Source: Cupriavidus sp. P-10 | GTDB taxonomy: Bacteria > Pseudomonadota > Gammaproteobacteria > Burkholderiales > Burkholderiaceae | DNA: 64,000 bases | NCBI RefSeq assembly: GCF_003402535.2 | Contig: NZ_AP025171.1 | Location: forward strand, 2,046,001-2,110,000 | Reading direction: 5' to 3' | In this document: positions 43,314 through 52,547 of the stretch, one piece after another | How positions within the stretch are numbered: position 1 is the first letter of the stretch | How the letters are laid out: each line of letters opens with the position of its first letter | Program-made: the position numbers and the translations under genes | The notes under the pieces: generated by a model | What the model saw: the letters and a program-made list of their open reading frames with translations, nothing else | Databases searched by the model: none | What the model was told of the DNA's origin: nothing

Positions 43314-44138
43314 TTAACTGCTGTGCGTCAGGCCGCCGTCGCAGGCAATGGTTTGGCCGCTAATGAAGGCCGACGCCGGAGTCGTCAGGAACATGACGAT
43401 GCCGACCAGGTCGGTCGGCACCTGGCCCTTGGGCACACACTGCTGTGCCAACATCTGCTGGCGGCGCTCTTGCGTGGGATTCACCGTGCGCTCGACCTCG
43501 GTGGCCACGCCACCAGGACGGATGCAGTTGACCGTAATACCATGCGGACCGAGCTCGCGCGCCAGGGAAGCGGTCATGCCGATCAGCGCAGACTTCGAGG
43601 TGACGTAGTGCAGATAGTTGGCCACGCCAAGTCGAACGGAATCCGACGAGATGTTGACGATGCGACCCCAACCGGCTTCCCGCATTACCGGTGCGACTGC
43701 ACTTGCACAGTTGAACACGCCGGTGATGTTGATCCGCATGACTTGCTCCCACTCCTGCAGCGGAATCTGATCAAACGGGCGCTTTTGCAGCGTCGCGAAG
43801 ATTGCCGCATTGTTGATGAGGCTGTCAATGCGACCATAGTTGGCCAGGACTGCAGCGACCATTGCGTCCACGGATGCCCGGTCGCCCACATCAACTTTCA
43901 ACGCCATCGCCTTGCCGCCGGCGGCCTGAATCTCGGCCTGCACGCGTTCGGCATTGGCAATGTTCAGATCAGCAACCACCGCTACGGCACCGGCCGCCGC
44001 GAACTGCCTTGCGAACTCGCGCCCAATGCCTTGCCCCGCGCCGGTAATGATGACCACGCGATTCTCAACACTGAAATCTCGCGCCGAAGCGGGCACGCCG
44101 GAATCGTCGGGTGCGTGGATGAATACATCTTGGGTCAT
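43314..44138 (-). CDS. SDR-family NAD(P)-dependent oxidoreductase
   Basis: A 274-residue classical SDR: VVIITGAGQGIGREFARQFA, DSLINNAAIFA, catalytic Ser in IVNISSDSVRLG, Tyr-Lys in LHYVTSKSALIG, and end FISGQTIACDGG. All catalytic residues are present, unlike the SDR at 34225. The first 25 residues precede the Rossmann strand and read DVFIHAPDDSGVPASARDF. It has its own copy of the palindrome 87 bp upstream (44226), so it may be transcribed apart from the large operon that ends at 44330. It likely oxidises a secondary alcohol or reduces a ketone. Confidence 0.93.
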   Translation of the reverse strand: MTQDVFIHAPDDSGVPASARDFSVENRVVIITGAGQGIGREFARQFAAAGAVAVVADLNIANAERVQAEIQAAGGKAMALKVDVGDRASVDAMVAAVLANYGRIDSLINNAAIFATLQKRPFDQIPLQEWEQVMRINITGVFNCASAVAPVMREAGWGRIVNISSDSVRLGVANYLHYVTSKSALIGMTASLARELGPHGITVNCIRPGGVATEVERTVNPTQERRQQMLAQQCVPKGQVPTDLVGIVMFLTTPASAFISGQTIACDGGLTHSS

Positions 44139-44225
44139 TTGCGACTACCTGTCTAAGTCTGAAGAAGTGATGAAGTCAGCCTTGACCTGCCTTCGGCTCC
44201 GCCAAGGACTGGACTCATAAAAATG

Positions 44226-44240
44226 TACCGTAATACGGGA
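44226..44240. promoter_or_regulatory. Regulon palindrome copy 7
   Basis: TACCGTAATACGGGA, one mismatch from a perfect 7-1-7 palindrome. It lies between the two leftward SDR genes, 87 bp upstream of the 43314-44138 gene, and is the site closest to the right-arm ideal TACGGGA. Confidence 0.78.
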
Positions 44241-44329
44241 TTTGATTCAATCAGGAATGTCCCGCTTGGAGCTTCGTCGGGTGCGCGTGCCGCAGTGGCG
44301 CCGCGCCTGAAGGGTACAGGCCCGAAGCA

Positions 44330-45094
44330 TTAGTGGAACGATCGACCGCCATCGGCAGCCAGCGCGGCACCTGTGATGTACGAAGATTCACTGCTGGTCA
44401 GGAACAGAATGGCCTGTGCAATCTCCGCAGCATCGGCCATCCGCTTGAGCGCATAGTTACCCACGTTCCCGCGAAAGCCGTCTGCCATGGGGGTATCGAC
44501 CATTCCCGGACAAACACTGTTGGCACGAATTCGCGGTGCCAGCTCGGCCGCCAGCGCCCGAGTGAGGTTGATTACGCCACCTTTGGATGCCGCGTACGCG
44601 GTGAGTCCGGGGGCGTTTGGCAACAAGCCCGCGGCCGAAGCAATGTTGACAATGGTGGCCGCAGGCTCTTGCGCCATCCACCGCAGGCAGCTTTGCGTAA
44701 CGATGTAGGTGCCCGTGAGATTGACCTCCAGGACTCGCCGCCACGCCGATGCTGGCACATCCCCCACCGGGCTCGAGCACATCACTCCCGCGGCATTGAC
44801 CACACCGTCAATCCCACCCAATACAACGCTGGCTTTTTCGATAACCGCGGCGACGAGTTCCTCGTTGGTGATATCGACTTGATACGGGTGGCCGCCCGTT
44901 TCGCGCGCAATCTCGGCCAGCCCCCCTTCGTCCCGGTCGAGCAGCGCGAGCGATGCACCTTCGCGCGAAAATAGCCGTGCGGTAGCACGCCCGATACCGG
45001 ATGCAGCTCCTGTAATCACAATGCGGCGCCCGCGAAGTTGGCCGCGCGACGTCTCGGTCGTAGATTCATTCATTTCCAAAACGCTGTCTGTCAT
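44330..45094 (-). CDS. SDR-family NAD(P)-dependent oxidoreductase
   Basis: A 254-residue classical SDR: RIVITGAASGIGRATARLFS, DGVVNAAGVMCS, Ser in IVNIASAAGLL, Tyr-Lys in TAYAASKGGVINLT, and end YITGAALAADGGRSFH. ATG 45094 gives this length; ATG 45073 (MNESTTE) preceded by GGAA is also possible. It is the last gene of the leftward operon read from the palindrome at 52458, 53 bp after a Bug receptor. The predicted reaction is oxidation or reduction of a hydroxyl or keto group in the cytoplasm. Confidence 0.92.
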   Translation of the reverse strand: MTDSVLEMNESTTETSRGQLRGRRIVITGAASGIGRATARLFSREGASLALLDRDEGGLAEIARETGGHPYQVDITNEELVAAVIEKASVVLGGIDGVVNAAGVMCSSPVGDVPASAWRRVLEVNLTGTYIVTQSCLRWMAQEPAATIVNIASAAGLLPNAPGLTAYAASKGGVINLTRALAAELAPRIRANSVCPGMVDTPMADGFRGNVGNYALKRMADAAEIAQAILFLTSSESSYITGAALAADGGRSFH

Positions 45095-45147
45095 GGGTGT
45101 TTGGCCCGTGGTGAGTGAATTCGTTATCGAACTTGCAGCGATCGCCG

Positions 45148-46128
45148 CTAGACCGGCGACTGGATCTTGTTCTCCGTGATGACGGTGCGCCACCGGCTAG
45201 CTTCTGCATTGATGTAGGAGTTAAGCGCCGCGCCCGACTTAAGCTCTTCCTGAAACGCCAATGGCTTGAACCGGTTCTGGAACGCCGGCGCATTGACGGA
45301 TCGGGTAATCGCCTCGGCGAGCTTGCCGACGATGTCTGCCGGCGTACCGGCTGGTGCGACAAAGCCATGCCAAAGCGTTGAATTAATGCCGGGAAAGCCG
45401 AGTTCGCGCATTGTCGGCACATCCGGAAGATTCGCCGCACGCTGGTTCGAGGTAACGGCCAAAACCCGCAGCTTGCCCTCGCTTCGAAGTGCCGCCACTT
45501 CGGACGCGGAAGCGAACATCATTTGGGTAAAGCCCCCCGCGAGCGCCTGCAAGCCTTCCGGGTTGTTCTTGTAGGCAACGTCCACCCCTTTACCGTGCAC
45601 CGTGTTAAGAAACATCACAGAAGTCAGGTGGGCGACGGTGCCGACCCCACCGCTGGCAAACGTCACGCCCTCTGGAGATTTCGCCACCGCGATGAGATCC
45701 TGGATGCTATTGAGTCTCGCCTTCGATGTTGCCGAGACGGCCAGCGCCAACGGGAAGCCGCCCACGCCAACGATTGGCGCAAAACTGCTGAGACCGTACT
45801 TGAGTTTGTCTCGCAGAACCGTTTGCACGATGCCAGCGCTGATAAGGCAAAGAATCGTGTAGCCATCCGGAGCCGCCGATGCCACCATGGAGCCCGCGAT
45901 CGTGGTCGACCCGCCACCGCGATTCTCGATGATCACACTCTGCCCAAACTGCCCCGCGATCTCATGGGCTACCGAGCGGCTGATGGCATCATCGGTTCCG
46001 CCCGCTGCATTTCCTACAACGATCCGGATCAGGCGCTCCGGATATGGCGTCCGCGCGAGCGCCGGGTTTAGCATGCCTAATGACATCAAACCGGCGGATG
46101 CACCAAGAAGGCCCCTTCGTGAAACCAT
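45148..46128 (-). CDS. Bug-family substrate-binding protein
   Basis: A 326-residue TctC/Bug receptor. The signal peptide starts VSRRGLLGASAGLMSLGML; the RRGLLG pattern resembles a Tat signal and departs from the Sec signals of its neighbours. The mature part has YPERLIRIVVGNAAGGTDD, VIIENRGGGSTTIAGSM and LPDVPTMRELGFP. ATG 46128 follows AGGAGA. It sits between ALDH and SDR in the leftward operon. The fold and ligand loops resemble the receptor at 10219, so the two modules may share a ligand class. Confidence 0.92.
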   Translation of the reverse strand: MVSRRGLLGASAGLMSLGMLNPALARTPYPERLIRIVVGNAAGGTDDAISRSVAHEIAGQFGQSVIIENRGGGSTTIAGSMVASAAPDGYTILCLISAGIVQTVLRDKLKYGLSSFAPIVGVGGFPLALAVSATSKARLNSIQDLIAVAKSPEGVTFASGGVGTVAHLTSVMFLNTVHGKGVDVAYKNNPEGLQALAGGFTQMMFASASEVAALRSEGKLRVLAVTSNQRAANLPDVPTMRELGFPGINSTLWHGFVAPAGTPADIVGKLAEAITRSVNAPAFQNRFKPLAFQEELKSGAALNSYINAEASRWRTVITENKIQSPV

Positions 46129-46233
46129 GGTGTCTCCTGTTGGGATGCGCGTGGTGGGTGCTGGGTGAATAGCGATCACCCTTCCCCACCGGCGCTCAAT
46201 CCTGCTTTTCGTTGTGTTTTATGAAAAAGTGCC

Positions 46234-47721
46234 TTAGCGCTGCACAAAGGGATTGGCCGGTACACTGGTGGCGGTGGAGATCATGACGCTCTTGGTCTCG
46301 AGGTAATCGTCCACCGCTTCAATGCCGCTCTCCCGTCCGAGGCCGGACTGCTTCATGCCACCGATTGGCACCAGGAAGCTGTACGCCCGGTAGGTATTCA
46401 CCCAGACCATCCCGGCCTTCAACGCTTTCGACATCCGGATTGCCCTGCCGACGTCGCGTGTCCACACTCCTGCTGCGAGGCCGTAGATCACGTCATTGCC
46501 GATGGACACGGCCTCCTCTTCACTGTCAAAGCCGATGATCGACAGCACCGGCCCAAAGACTTCTTCCTGCGCAATGCGCATACGGCTGAAAACGTCGACG
46601 AAAATCGTCGGCTCGACAAACTGACCGACGCCTAGGCCATCGCCACGCGCGGGGTTGCCTCCGAGCACGCAGCGTGCGCCTTCGGCCTTGGCCAGGTCGA
46701 TGTAGTGGAGAACTTTCTCGTATTGAGGACGCGTCGCAATGGGCCCGATGTCAGTGTCTGCCGCCATCGGGTTCCCGAGGCGCAAATGGCGCGCCATCTC
46801 AAGAAGCCGCTCTGTGAACGCCTCGCGGATAGAGTTCTGCACCAGCAGCCGGGAGCCCGCCGTACACATCTGGCCCGCGGCGCCAAAGATGCCGGCGACT
46901 GCGCCCACGCAGGCGCTATCCAGATCTGCATCCTCAAACACGATGTTGGGCGACTTTCCGCCGAGTTCCATCGAAACCCGCTTCATCGTCCGCGCCGCGG
47001 TTTCATACACCTTGGCACCCGTCGTGTCGGAGCCGGTAAATGTAACCTTTGCCACATCCGGATGCTCGACCAGAGGCGTGCCAAGTTCCTGACCAAGCCC
47101 GGTCACCACATTGATGACACCGTCCGGGAGCCCGGCTTCCTTGACCAGTGCGGCAAGCTCCAAAGAGCTTGCCGAGGCAAACTCCGAAGGCTTGAGTACC
47201 ACCGAGCAGCCGGCAGCCAGAGCAGGCGCACACTTGATCGTGAAGAACATCAGCGGCGAGTTCCACGCCGTCAACGCGACCACCACCCCCACCGGCTCAC
47301 GATACGTCATGGCGAGCATGTCAGGCTTGTCCACTGGCAGGACGGCCCCTTCAATCTTGTCGGCGAGGCCGGCGAAGTAATACCAGTGTTCGGGGAGATA
47401 CTTAAGCTGTCCCTGCATTTCGGCAAGGATTTTGCCGTTGTCACGAGACTCGATCTCGGCCAGCCGCCTGGCATGCTCCGGATCGGAAAGCAGATCGCCG
47501 ATCCGGCGCAAGATCCTGCCGCGCTCGGTTGCAGTCATGCTTGCCCATGGGCCTTTCTGCATGGCATCCCGAGCCGCGGCTACGGCACGATCCGCATCTT
47601 CCTTGTTCCCTCTCGGAATTCTGGCCCATACCTCTCCGCTGTAAGGGTCCACCGTATCGAGCCACTCGCCGCTCGCAGGCGCGATGTGTGCGCCATTTAT
47701 CCAATGCTGGTAAGTTTTCAT
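46234..47721 (-). CDS. NAD(P)-dependent aldehyde dehydrogenase
   Basis: A 495-residue ALDH: Asn154 (LTAWNSPLMF), Glu252 (SMELGGKSPNI), Cys286 (AAGQMCTAGSRL), EEVFGPVLSIIGF and the C-terminal PIGGMKQSGLGRESGIEAVD. The GQMCTAGSR context is like that of many aromatic- and terpenoid-aldehyde dehydrogenases, a weak hint. ATG 47721 (MKTYQHWING) is the natural ALDH start; the longer frame adds 17 residues without a ribosome site. It lies 57 bp after MmgE/PrpD and 105 bp before a Bug gene in the leftward operon. Confidence 0.93.
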   Translation of the reverse strand: MKTYQHWINGAHIAPASGEWLDTVDPYSGEVWARIPRGNKEDADRAVAAARDAMQKGPWASMTATERGRILRRIGDLLSDPEHARRLAEIESRDNGKILAEMQGQLKYLPEHWYYFAGLADKIEGAVLPVDKPDMLAMTYREPVGVVVALTAWNSPLMFFTIKCAPALAAGCSVVLKPSEFASASSLELAALVKEAGLPDGVINVVTGLGQELGTPLVEHPDVAKVTFTGSDTTGAKVYETAARTMKRVSMELGGKSPNIVFEDADLDSACVGAVAGIFGAAGQMCTAGSRLLVQNSIREAFTERLLEMARHLRLGNPMAADTDIGPIATRPQYEKVLHYIDLAKAEGARCVLGGNPARGDGLGVGQFVEPTIFVDVFSRMRIAQEEVFGPVLSIIGFDSEEEAVSIGNDVIYGLAAGVWTRDVGRAIRMSKALKAGMVWVNTYRAYSFLVPIGGMKQSGLGRESGIEAVDDYLETKSVMISTATSVPANPFVQR

Positions 47722-47778
47722 CGATCTGTCCAGGAAGCTACATGTGATCAAATTCATGTACGGTCTGTTCAACTGTCC

Positions 47779-49161
47779 TTAGGACAGCGTCTTGACAAGC
47801 GTGTTGGTGCTGTCGAGAAACTCGAGGTGGCGGACCATTTCGGTGGCACTCCGGATCTTGTCCTCACACACCGGCACCGCCGCCACCGAGGCGCAATCGC
47901 GGAATTTTGCGCTGAGGGCTTCCCACGACATCGGCGCTTCGGGACTGCCGGGTACGTTGTCACCCACCCGCTCAAGTCTTCGGCCGTCACGGGTGATGAT
48001 CTCCATACGCCCATCAGGGATCTTCACCTTCCAGTCCAGATTGCTGTCTTCCACCGGGACGACCTTCTGCGCGATGGCAAGTACCTCGGGATCCCGGAGC
48101 GCTGCGGCGCTGAAGTCGGCGATGCGGATCTGGCCGCGCGCAGCGGCCAGCGCCACGCAGAAGGGAAGGCTGAACTTGGCATCGACGAGTGTCTCCGGCG
48201 CCCGCCGGATATCGATAGGGGTGCACATACGTTGGTGGAAGTCCCCCACGAACACGCGGATTTCCTCGATATCGCTGGCATTCAGGCGATACTGCTTCAT
48301 CAGTTCGATGGTGGCGTGGATGTAGGTGTGCACATTGCCAACCGCCGGCCACGCCTTGTAAAGCATCGCGGAACCGAGATACTCCTTGCCCAGGTTTTCG
48401 ACCATCTTCGCCCGCTCGTACTTGCCGCCGAAGTAGACGTTGAAGATCCCTGCCTTGCCTTCGAACAAGTTCGTAATACCCGTGATCCCCTTCTGTGCCA
48501 GCAACGCTGCCAGCACTGCGCCCTGCGCCGTGAAGCCCGCGTACATACCGCGCAGGTCGCTACCGATGCCGAAAATCACTTCCATAGTGCCGCTCGATTG
48601 CATGCTGGCAATGCCCAGGGCATGCGCGACCTGTTCGCGACTGAGACCCAATACCCACGACGCCGCAGCAGCAGCCGAAAAGGCGCCGACCACCGACGAG
48701 AGATTCCAGTCCTGGCGCCATCCCACGTTGCAACGCAGCCGCACGAAAAGATCCTGCCCCAGCGCCACCGCAGTGATCAGATCCCGCCCCGTGATGCCAC
48801 CTGTTCGCTCGGCCATCGCCAACACTGCCGGCACCAGGGAGCTGTCGGGGTGGGCGCCCCATGGCGTCTGATCATCGAAATCCAGGCAGTGCGCCATCAC
48901 CCCATTGGCAAAAGCGGCCGCCGGCGCCGGCACGCGACCGCCGAAGCCCAACACCGAGGCTTCCGGGCGGCCGCCGCCTTCCAGCACGACCTCGGCTACG
49001 CCGCGTACTGCTGGCTCCATACCGCTGCCCGCGAGGATCACGCCCAGCGTGTCCAAGATGGATTTTTTTGCAGCTTCGACCGCCTCGTCAGAAAGATCCT
49101 CATAGCTGGTGTGGACCACATGGCTTGCAAACAGGTGACACAGATCGGTGTCAGGGGACAT
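47779..49161 (-). CDS. MmgE/PrpD family protein
   Basis: A 460-residue MmgE/PrpD protein: KKSILDTLGVILAGSGMEPA, MAHCLDFDDQTPWGAHPDSS, VAHALGIASMQSSGTMEVIF and YKAWPAVGNVHTYIHATIEL. It resembles the copy at 11377 strongly through these blocks (LDTLGVILA, AHCLDFDD, ALGIASMQSSGTM), so those two are probably recent paralogues in parallel modules. The predicted activity is a carboxylate dehydratase, decarboxylase or epimerase. It lies between a Bug receptor and ALDH in the operon under palindrome copy 8. Confidence 0.93.
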   Translation of the reverse strand: MSPDTDLCHLFASHVVHTSYEDLSDEAVEAAKKSILDTLGVILAGSGMEPAVRGVAEVVLEGGGRPEASVLGFGGRVPAPAAAFANGVMAHCLDFDDQTPWGAHPDSSLVPAVLAMAERTGGITGRDLITAVALGQDLFVRLRCNVGWRQDWNLSSVVGAFSAAAAASWVLGLSREQVAHALGIASMQSSGTMEVIFGIGSDLRGMYAGFTAQGAVLAALLAQKGITGITNLFEGKAGIFNVYFGGKYERAKMVENLGKEYLGSAMLYKAWPAVGNVHTYIHATIELMKQYRLNASDIEEIRVFVGDFHQRMCTPIDIRRAPETLVDAKFSLPFCVALAAARGQIRIADFSAAALRDPEVLAIAQKVVPVEDSNLDWKVKIPDGRMEIITRDGRRLERVGDNVPGSPEAPMSWEALSAKFRDCASVAAVPVCEDKIRSATEMVRHLEFLDSTNTLVKTLS

Positions 49162-49294
49162 GGGGATACGGTGGTAGGACAGTGGATAAAAGCCCGGCTC
49201 GCGCCTTCATTTGCATACAAACGGCAGGACGCCGGCAATGGATGCGCCTCGGCATTGCTTGCGATGCCCTCGCCGATATCGCAGTTCTCCTGAC

Positions 49295-50284
49295 TCAGGA
49301 GTCACCGATCTTGACCTTGCCGCGCAGTTGCTTCCATGTAGCAAGATCCTTCGCCAACTGTCGCGCAAATGCCTCGGGCGAGTCGGTGTGCGGCCGTAGG
49401 CTGACCTCGCGCATACGCTGAGCCACGTCAGGCATCGCGATGGCCTTGTTGAACGCTTCGTTGATTCGCTTGACGATTGGCTGTGGCATGCCGGCTGGCC
49501 CCATCACGGCATAGAAGGTGTAGCTGCCGACGGCTTCCAGCCCAGGCACACCGGTCTGCGCGATCGTGGGCAGATCAGGCATCGACTTCAGGCGCTCCGT
49601 ACCTGTCACGGCAATCGGCTTGAGCTTTCCCGCCGTGATCAGGGGCACGGCGGTCTGGACCATGGCCAACACGACGTCAACGTTGCCGGCCATCGCATCC
49701 CGCGTCGACTCGGCCTCCCCCTTGTACGGGATGTGTAGCATGGATGCCCCCGTGAGGGCGATCATGTATTCCATCGCCAGGTGGCTGCCAGAGCCGACTC
49801 CGGCCGAACCATACGTCAGCTTGCCCCGATTGTTCTTTGAGTAGGCAACCAGTTCGCTCATGGTATTGCCGGGCGCCTGCTTGCGCGCAAGAAGGACCGC
49901 CTCGCCGTCAGCAATCATCGCGATAGGCGTGAAATTCTTGACCGGATCATATGGCAAATCGGTCCTGACAGCGGGCCCCTGCACCATCGCACCGGCCGAA
50001 CCCAGCCACAGGGTATAGCCGTCTGGCGCGGCGTGGAGCACGGGCTGTGAAGCCATCAACTCGGAAGCGCCGGGCTTGTTCTCAATCACAACCGGAACTT
50101 TCAGAATCTCGGTGAGCTTTGGCGCCAGCAGTCGTGCCAGACTGTCCATGCCGCCACCCGGGGAATAGCCGATCAGGATCCGGATCGGCTTGGAAGGAAA
50201 CTGCTCGGCCAAGGCAGCACCAGGGACCAGTGCGACAGTTGCGCATAGCCATAGGAATGCGCGGGCGATCTTTGAAGTAAGCAT
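49295..50284 (-). CDS. Bug-family substrate-binding protein
   Basis: A 329-residue TctC/Bug receptor with signal peptide (AFLWLCATVALVPGAALA), the opening FPSKPIRILIGYSPGGGMDS, VVIENKPGASELMASQPVLH and MPDLPTIAQTGVPG. It is the second Bug gene in the leftward operon, separated by 272 bp from the one upstream (50557-51588); that gap holds no gene and only a short AGAGC/GCTCT hairpin near 50464. The large gap might contain an internal promoter, but no copy of the palindrome is there. Confidence 0.93.
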   Translation of the reverse strand: MLTSKIARAFLWLCATVALVPGAALAEQFPSKPIRILIGYSPGGGMDSLARLLAPKLTEILKVPVVIENKPGASELMASQPVLHAAPDGYTLWLGSAGAMVQGPAVRTDLPYDPVKNFTPIAMIADGEAVLLARKQAPGNTMSELVAYSKNNRGKLTYGSAGVGSGSHLAMEYMIALTGASMLHIPYKGEAESTRDAMAGNVDVVLAMVQTAVPLITAGKLKPIAVTGTERLKSMPDLPTIAQTGVPGLEAVGSYTFYAVMGPAGMPQPIVKRINEAFNKAIAMPDVAQRMREVSLRPHTDSPEAFARQLAKDLATWKQLRGKVKIGDS

Positions 50285-50556
50285 TGTCTCGGATTAGTAG
50301 TAGTTGTGTCGGATCCGCGAGTTGCGTTTGCAGATCTGGGTAAAGCCTCCCGAAACGCGCGGGAGCCAACAAGACTGTCCACAACTAACAAGAGCGCCAT
50401 CACAAGCGCGCCGCGCTGGCTAAACCTACTCTCGTCGCGAAACGAAATTGACTAGGGAATTGAGAGCAGCGCTCTTGAGATTGCTCAGACTGGTGTGGCC
50501 ATACTTCGGTACGGCAGGCACAAGAGACTCTAAGCCCCTTTTGCCTGCTCATGCTT

Positions 50557-51588
50557 TTAGTTGGTGATGTTTGCCATCTTGACCACGGGTCGCCACTTGG
50601 CCATTTCAGCTTCCAGTCCCTGCTTGACCTCTGCAGGCGTGGTGCGCTTCGCAGCTTCCACCCCGGCGGCCAGCAAACGCGCCCGCAACTGCTCATCGGC
50701 CAGAACGTCATTCAGTGCCGCATTGACCTTCTTGACCACCTCGGCAGGGGTCCCCTTCGGCGCTGCGAGGTAGTACCAGGTGCCGACCTCTACTCCGGGC
50801 ACACCCGCTTCGGCCATCGTTGGCACATCCGGCAGCGCCTTCGAGCGCTCCTTGGCAGTAACTGCTAGCGCTCTGAGGCTGCCGTCCTTGATACGCGGGC
50901 CGCAAATCAGCGGAGCGCAAAGCTGAAAGGTAATCTGCCCACCAAGGAGGTCATTGAGGGCCGCGCTCTCGCCCTTGTAAGGGACATGCAGCGCACTGGA
51001 CTTGGTGACAAGGCGGAAGAGCTCACCGCCAAGATGCGCCGGGGCCCCGATGCCGGGCGAACCAAACTGGACCTTACCGGGCTGCGTCTTCATGAGATTT
51101 ACCAGGTCCTGCAGGTTGCGAATCGAAGATTGCCCGCGCACCACCACCACAAGATCGATCTTGCCTAGCTTGCCAATGAATTCGAAATCCTTCAGCAGAT
51201 CGAACGGGGTCTTCATGCCCTCGACGACAGAGCTTGCCGCAAGCGCCGCAGTGCCAACCAGTAGCGTATAGCCATCCGGCTTCTCCCGTGCTACTGCGCC
51301 TGCGCCAATCGCGCCACTGGCGCCCGGCCGGTTATCAATGATGAGGCTCTGTCCCAGCTTGCGTCCTAGCTGCTCGGCGACCAGCCGGGAAGTAACGTCA
51401 GTTCCGCCGCCAGCGGTGAAGGGAACCACCAGTCGGATCGGCCGCGACGGATACTCATCTGCGGTTGCTACTGCAGCGCTCAACGACAACATCATTCCGG
51501 TTGCCGCCATCAGCAGACTCCGGGTCAGTTTCTGCTTGAATGTCGTGCTGATGTGAAAAGCCGGCGAACGCCGGTTAAACGTGCTCAC
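50557..51588 (-). CDS. Bug-family substrate-binding protein
   Basis: A 343-residue TctC/Bug receptor: signal region RSLLMAATGMMLSLSAAVATA, then YPSRPIRLVVPFTAGGGTDV, LIIDNRPGASGAIGAGAVAR and LPDVPTMAEAGVPG. The start GTG 51588 is chosen because GGAG lies nine bases upstream; ATG 51606 six codons earlier has no site. Its binding loop VPFTAGGGTD is the textbook Bug form. It follows the VOC gene by 45 bp, so the two are likely cotranscribed from the promoter near 52458. Confidence 0.92.
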   Translation of the reverse strand: MSTFNRRSPAFHISTTFKQKLTRSLLMAATGMMLSLSAAVATADEYPSRPIRLVVPFTAGGGTDVTSRLVAEQLGRKLGQSLIIDNRPGASGAIGAGAVAREKPDGYTLLVGTAALAASSVVEGMKTPFDLLKDFEFIGKLGKIDLVVVVRGQSSIRNLQDLVNLMKTQPGKVQFGSPGIGAPAHLGGELFRLVTKSSALHVPYKGESAALNDLLGGQITFQLCAPLICGPRIKDGSLRALAVTAKERSKALPDVPTMAEAGVPGVEVGTWYYLAAPKGTPAEVVKKVNAALNDVLADEQLRARLLAAGVEAAKRTTPAEVKQGLEAEMAKWRPVVKMANITN

Positions 51589-51633
51589 GTACTTGTCTCC
51601 GTGCATCTCGTATTTGTTGACACAGTTGAGTGG

Positions 51634-52239
51634 TCAGCCGCCCGACTCGGCGATGGACTTAAGGAAGTCGTGCTTGTCCTTGAACCGCAACGCCTTCTGA
51701 TTACCTGCGGCCTGCTCGCACAGTGCCTTGATCTGCGAGAAATAGACGCGCCTGGCAGAGTTCATTGGTACGACCTCCAACATCAGTCCGAGCGCTGGCG
51801 GGGATTTGAAGTAATAGACATCGACCTCGCCAGTCGGCGCACAAATGGAGGCGATCTCTTCGAAGCCCTTCGAAACGAGGTCAAGACGCGCCGCCTCCAT
51901 GTCGTCGGGCCAGAAAGCTATATGGTGTGCCGCGCCGCTGCCAAAGCCTTCATGCATGACTTCGGTATAGATCGACGGCGCATCGTTCCTGGGGCAGATC
52001 AGTTCGATCTGCGTTTCGCCGACGTACGACAAGGCAAGCGACAGATCGACCGGACTGCGCTTGCCCCGGTAGACAAAGTGACGATCGCCCAGTGCATGTT
52101 CGAAAACAACGAACGGCCCAATCTTGAGTTTGTCTGTCCAGACTTCTAGCGCGGCCTCCATGTCTTTCACCAAGAAGGCCAGTTGTAGCTTGCGCCCGAG
52201 GAAGAACGGGCCATCAAAGCCGGCGGGGACTGTGTTCAA
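51634..52239 (-). CDS. VOC-superfamily protein (glyoxalase/epimerase-like)
   Basis: A 201-residue vicinal-oxygen-chelate protein: KLQLAFLVKDMEAALEVWTD in the first beta-alpha-beta unit, then VGETQIELICPRND, AAHHIAFWPDDMEAARLDLV and LGLMLEVVPMNSARRVYF in the second. The His in AAHHIAF and Glu in LMLEVVP are likely metal ligands; family relatives include methylmalonyl-CoA epimerase and glyoxalase-like dioxygenase/isomerase proteins. It is the first gene leftward from the palindrome at 52458. The role may be epimerisation or ring/lactone chemistry; not assignable further. Confidence 0.88.
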   Translation of the reverse strand: MNTVPAGFDGPFFLGRKLQLAFLVKDMEAALEVWTDKLKIGPFVVFEHALGDRHFVYRGKRSPVDLSLALSYVGETQIELICPRNDAPSIYTEVMHEGFGSGAAHHIAFWPDDMEAARLDLVSKGFEEIASICAPTGEVDVYYFKSPPALGLMLEVVPMNSARRVYFSQIKALCEQAAGNQKALRFKDKHDFLKSIAESGG

Positions 52240-52457
52240 AGCTCCACTCCTTTTGCGCCGATTGCCAGCACTGTCGCACAGCGCTCGATCGCGTTAATTT
52301 GTCTCTGTATGTGCGATTAGTTTATACGCATCCTCCAGCCACGGCAAGTTTACGATGAAGGCTGGAAGGTGTGACGACGGCGCTTTTTGCGTCAGATCTA
52401 CATGGGCGCCGGGGTTCTCCGTCACCTACGCACCACATCGGTACGCTTTGACAATGA

Positions 52458-52472
52458 TCCCGCAATACGGGA
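52458..52472. promoter_or_regulatory. Regulon palindrome copy 8
   Basis: TCCCGCAATACGGGA, perfect TCCCG/CGGGA arms. It lies in the 308-bp divergent region between the VOC-Bug-Bug-MmgE-ALDH-Bug-SDR operon (leftward) and the small CMD-like gene plus GMC (rightward). Confidence 0.78.
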
Positions 52473-52547
52473 CAATTTTCAACATAAACGCCGAAAGACG
52501 ACGGCGTGGACCAACACCCTCCACAACACGTTACGGAAACTACGCAA

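Noticed and set aside
46705..49293. 862-codon open frame on the plus strand
   Set aside because: It is antisense to convincing ALDH and MmgE/PrpD genes; its composition is the His/Arg/Gly-rich shadow typical of GC-rich DNA and no motif is present.
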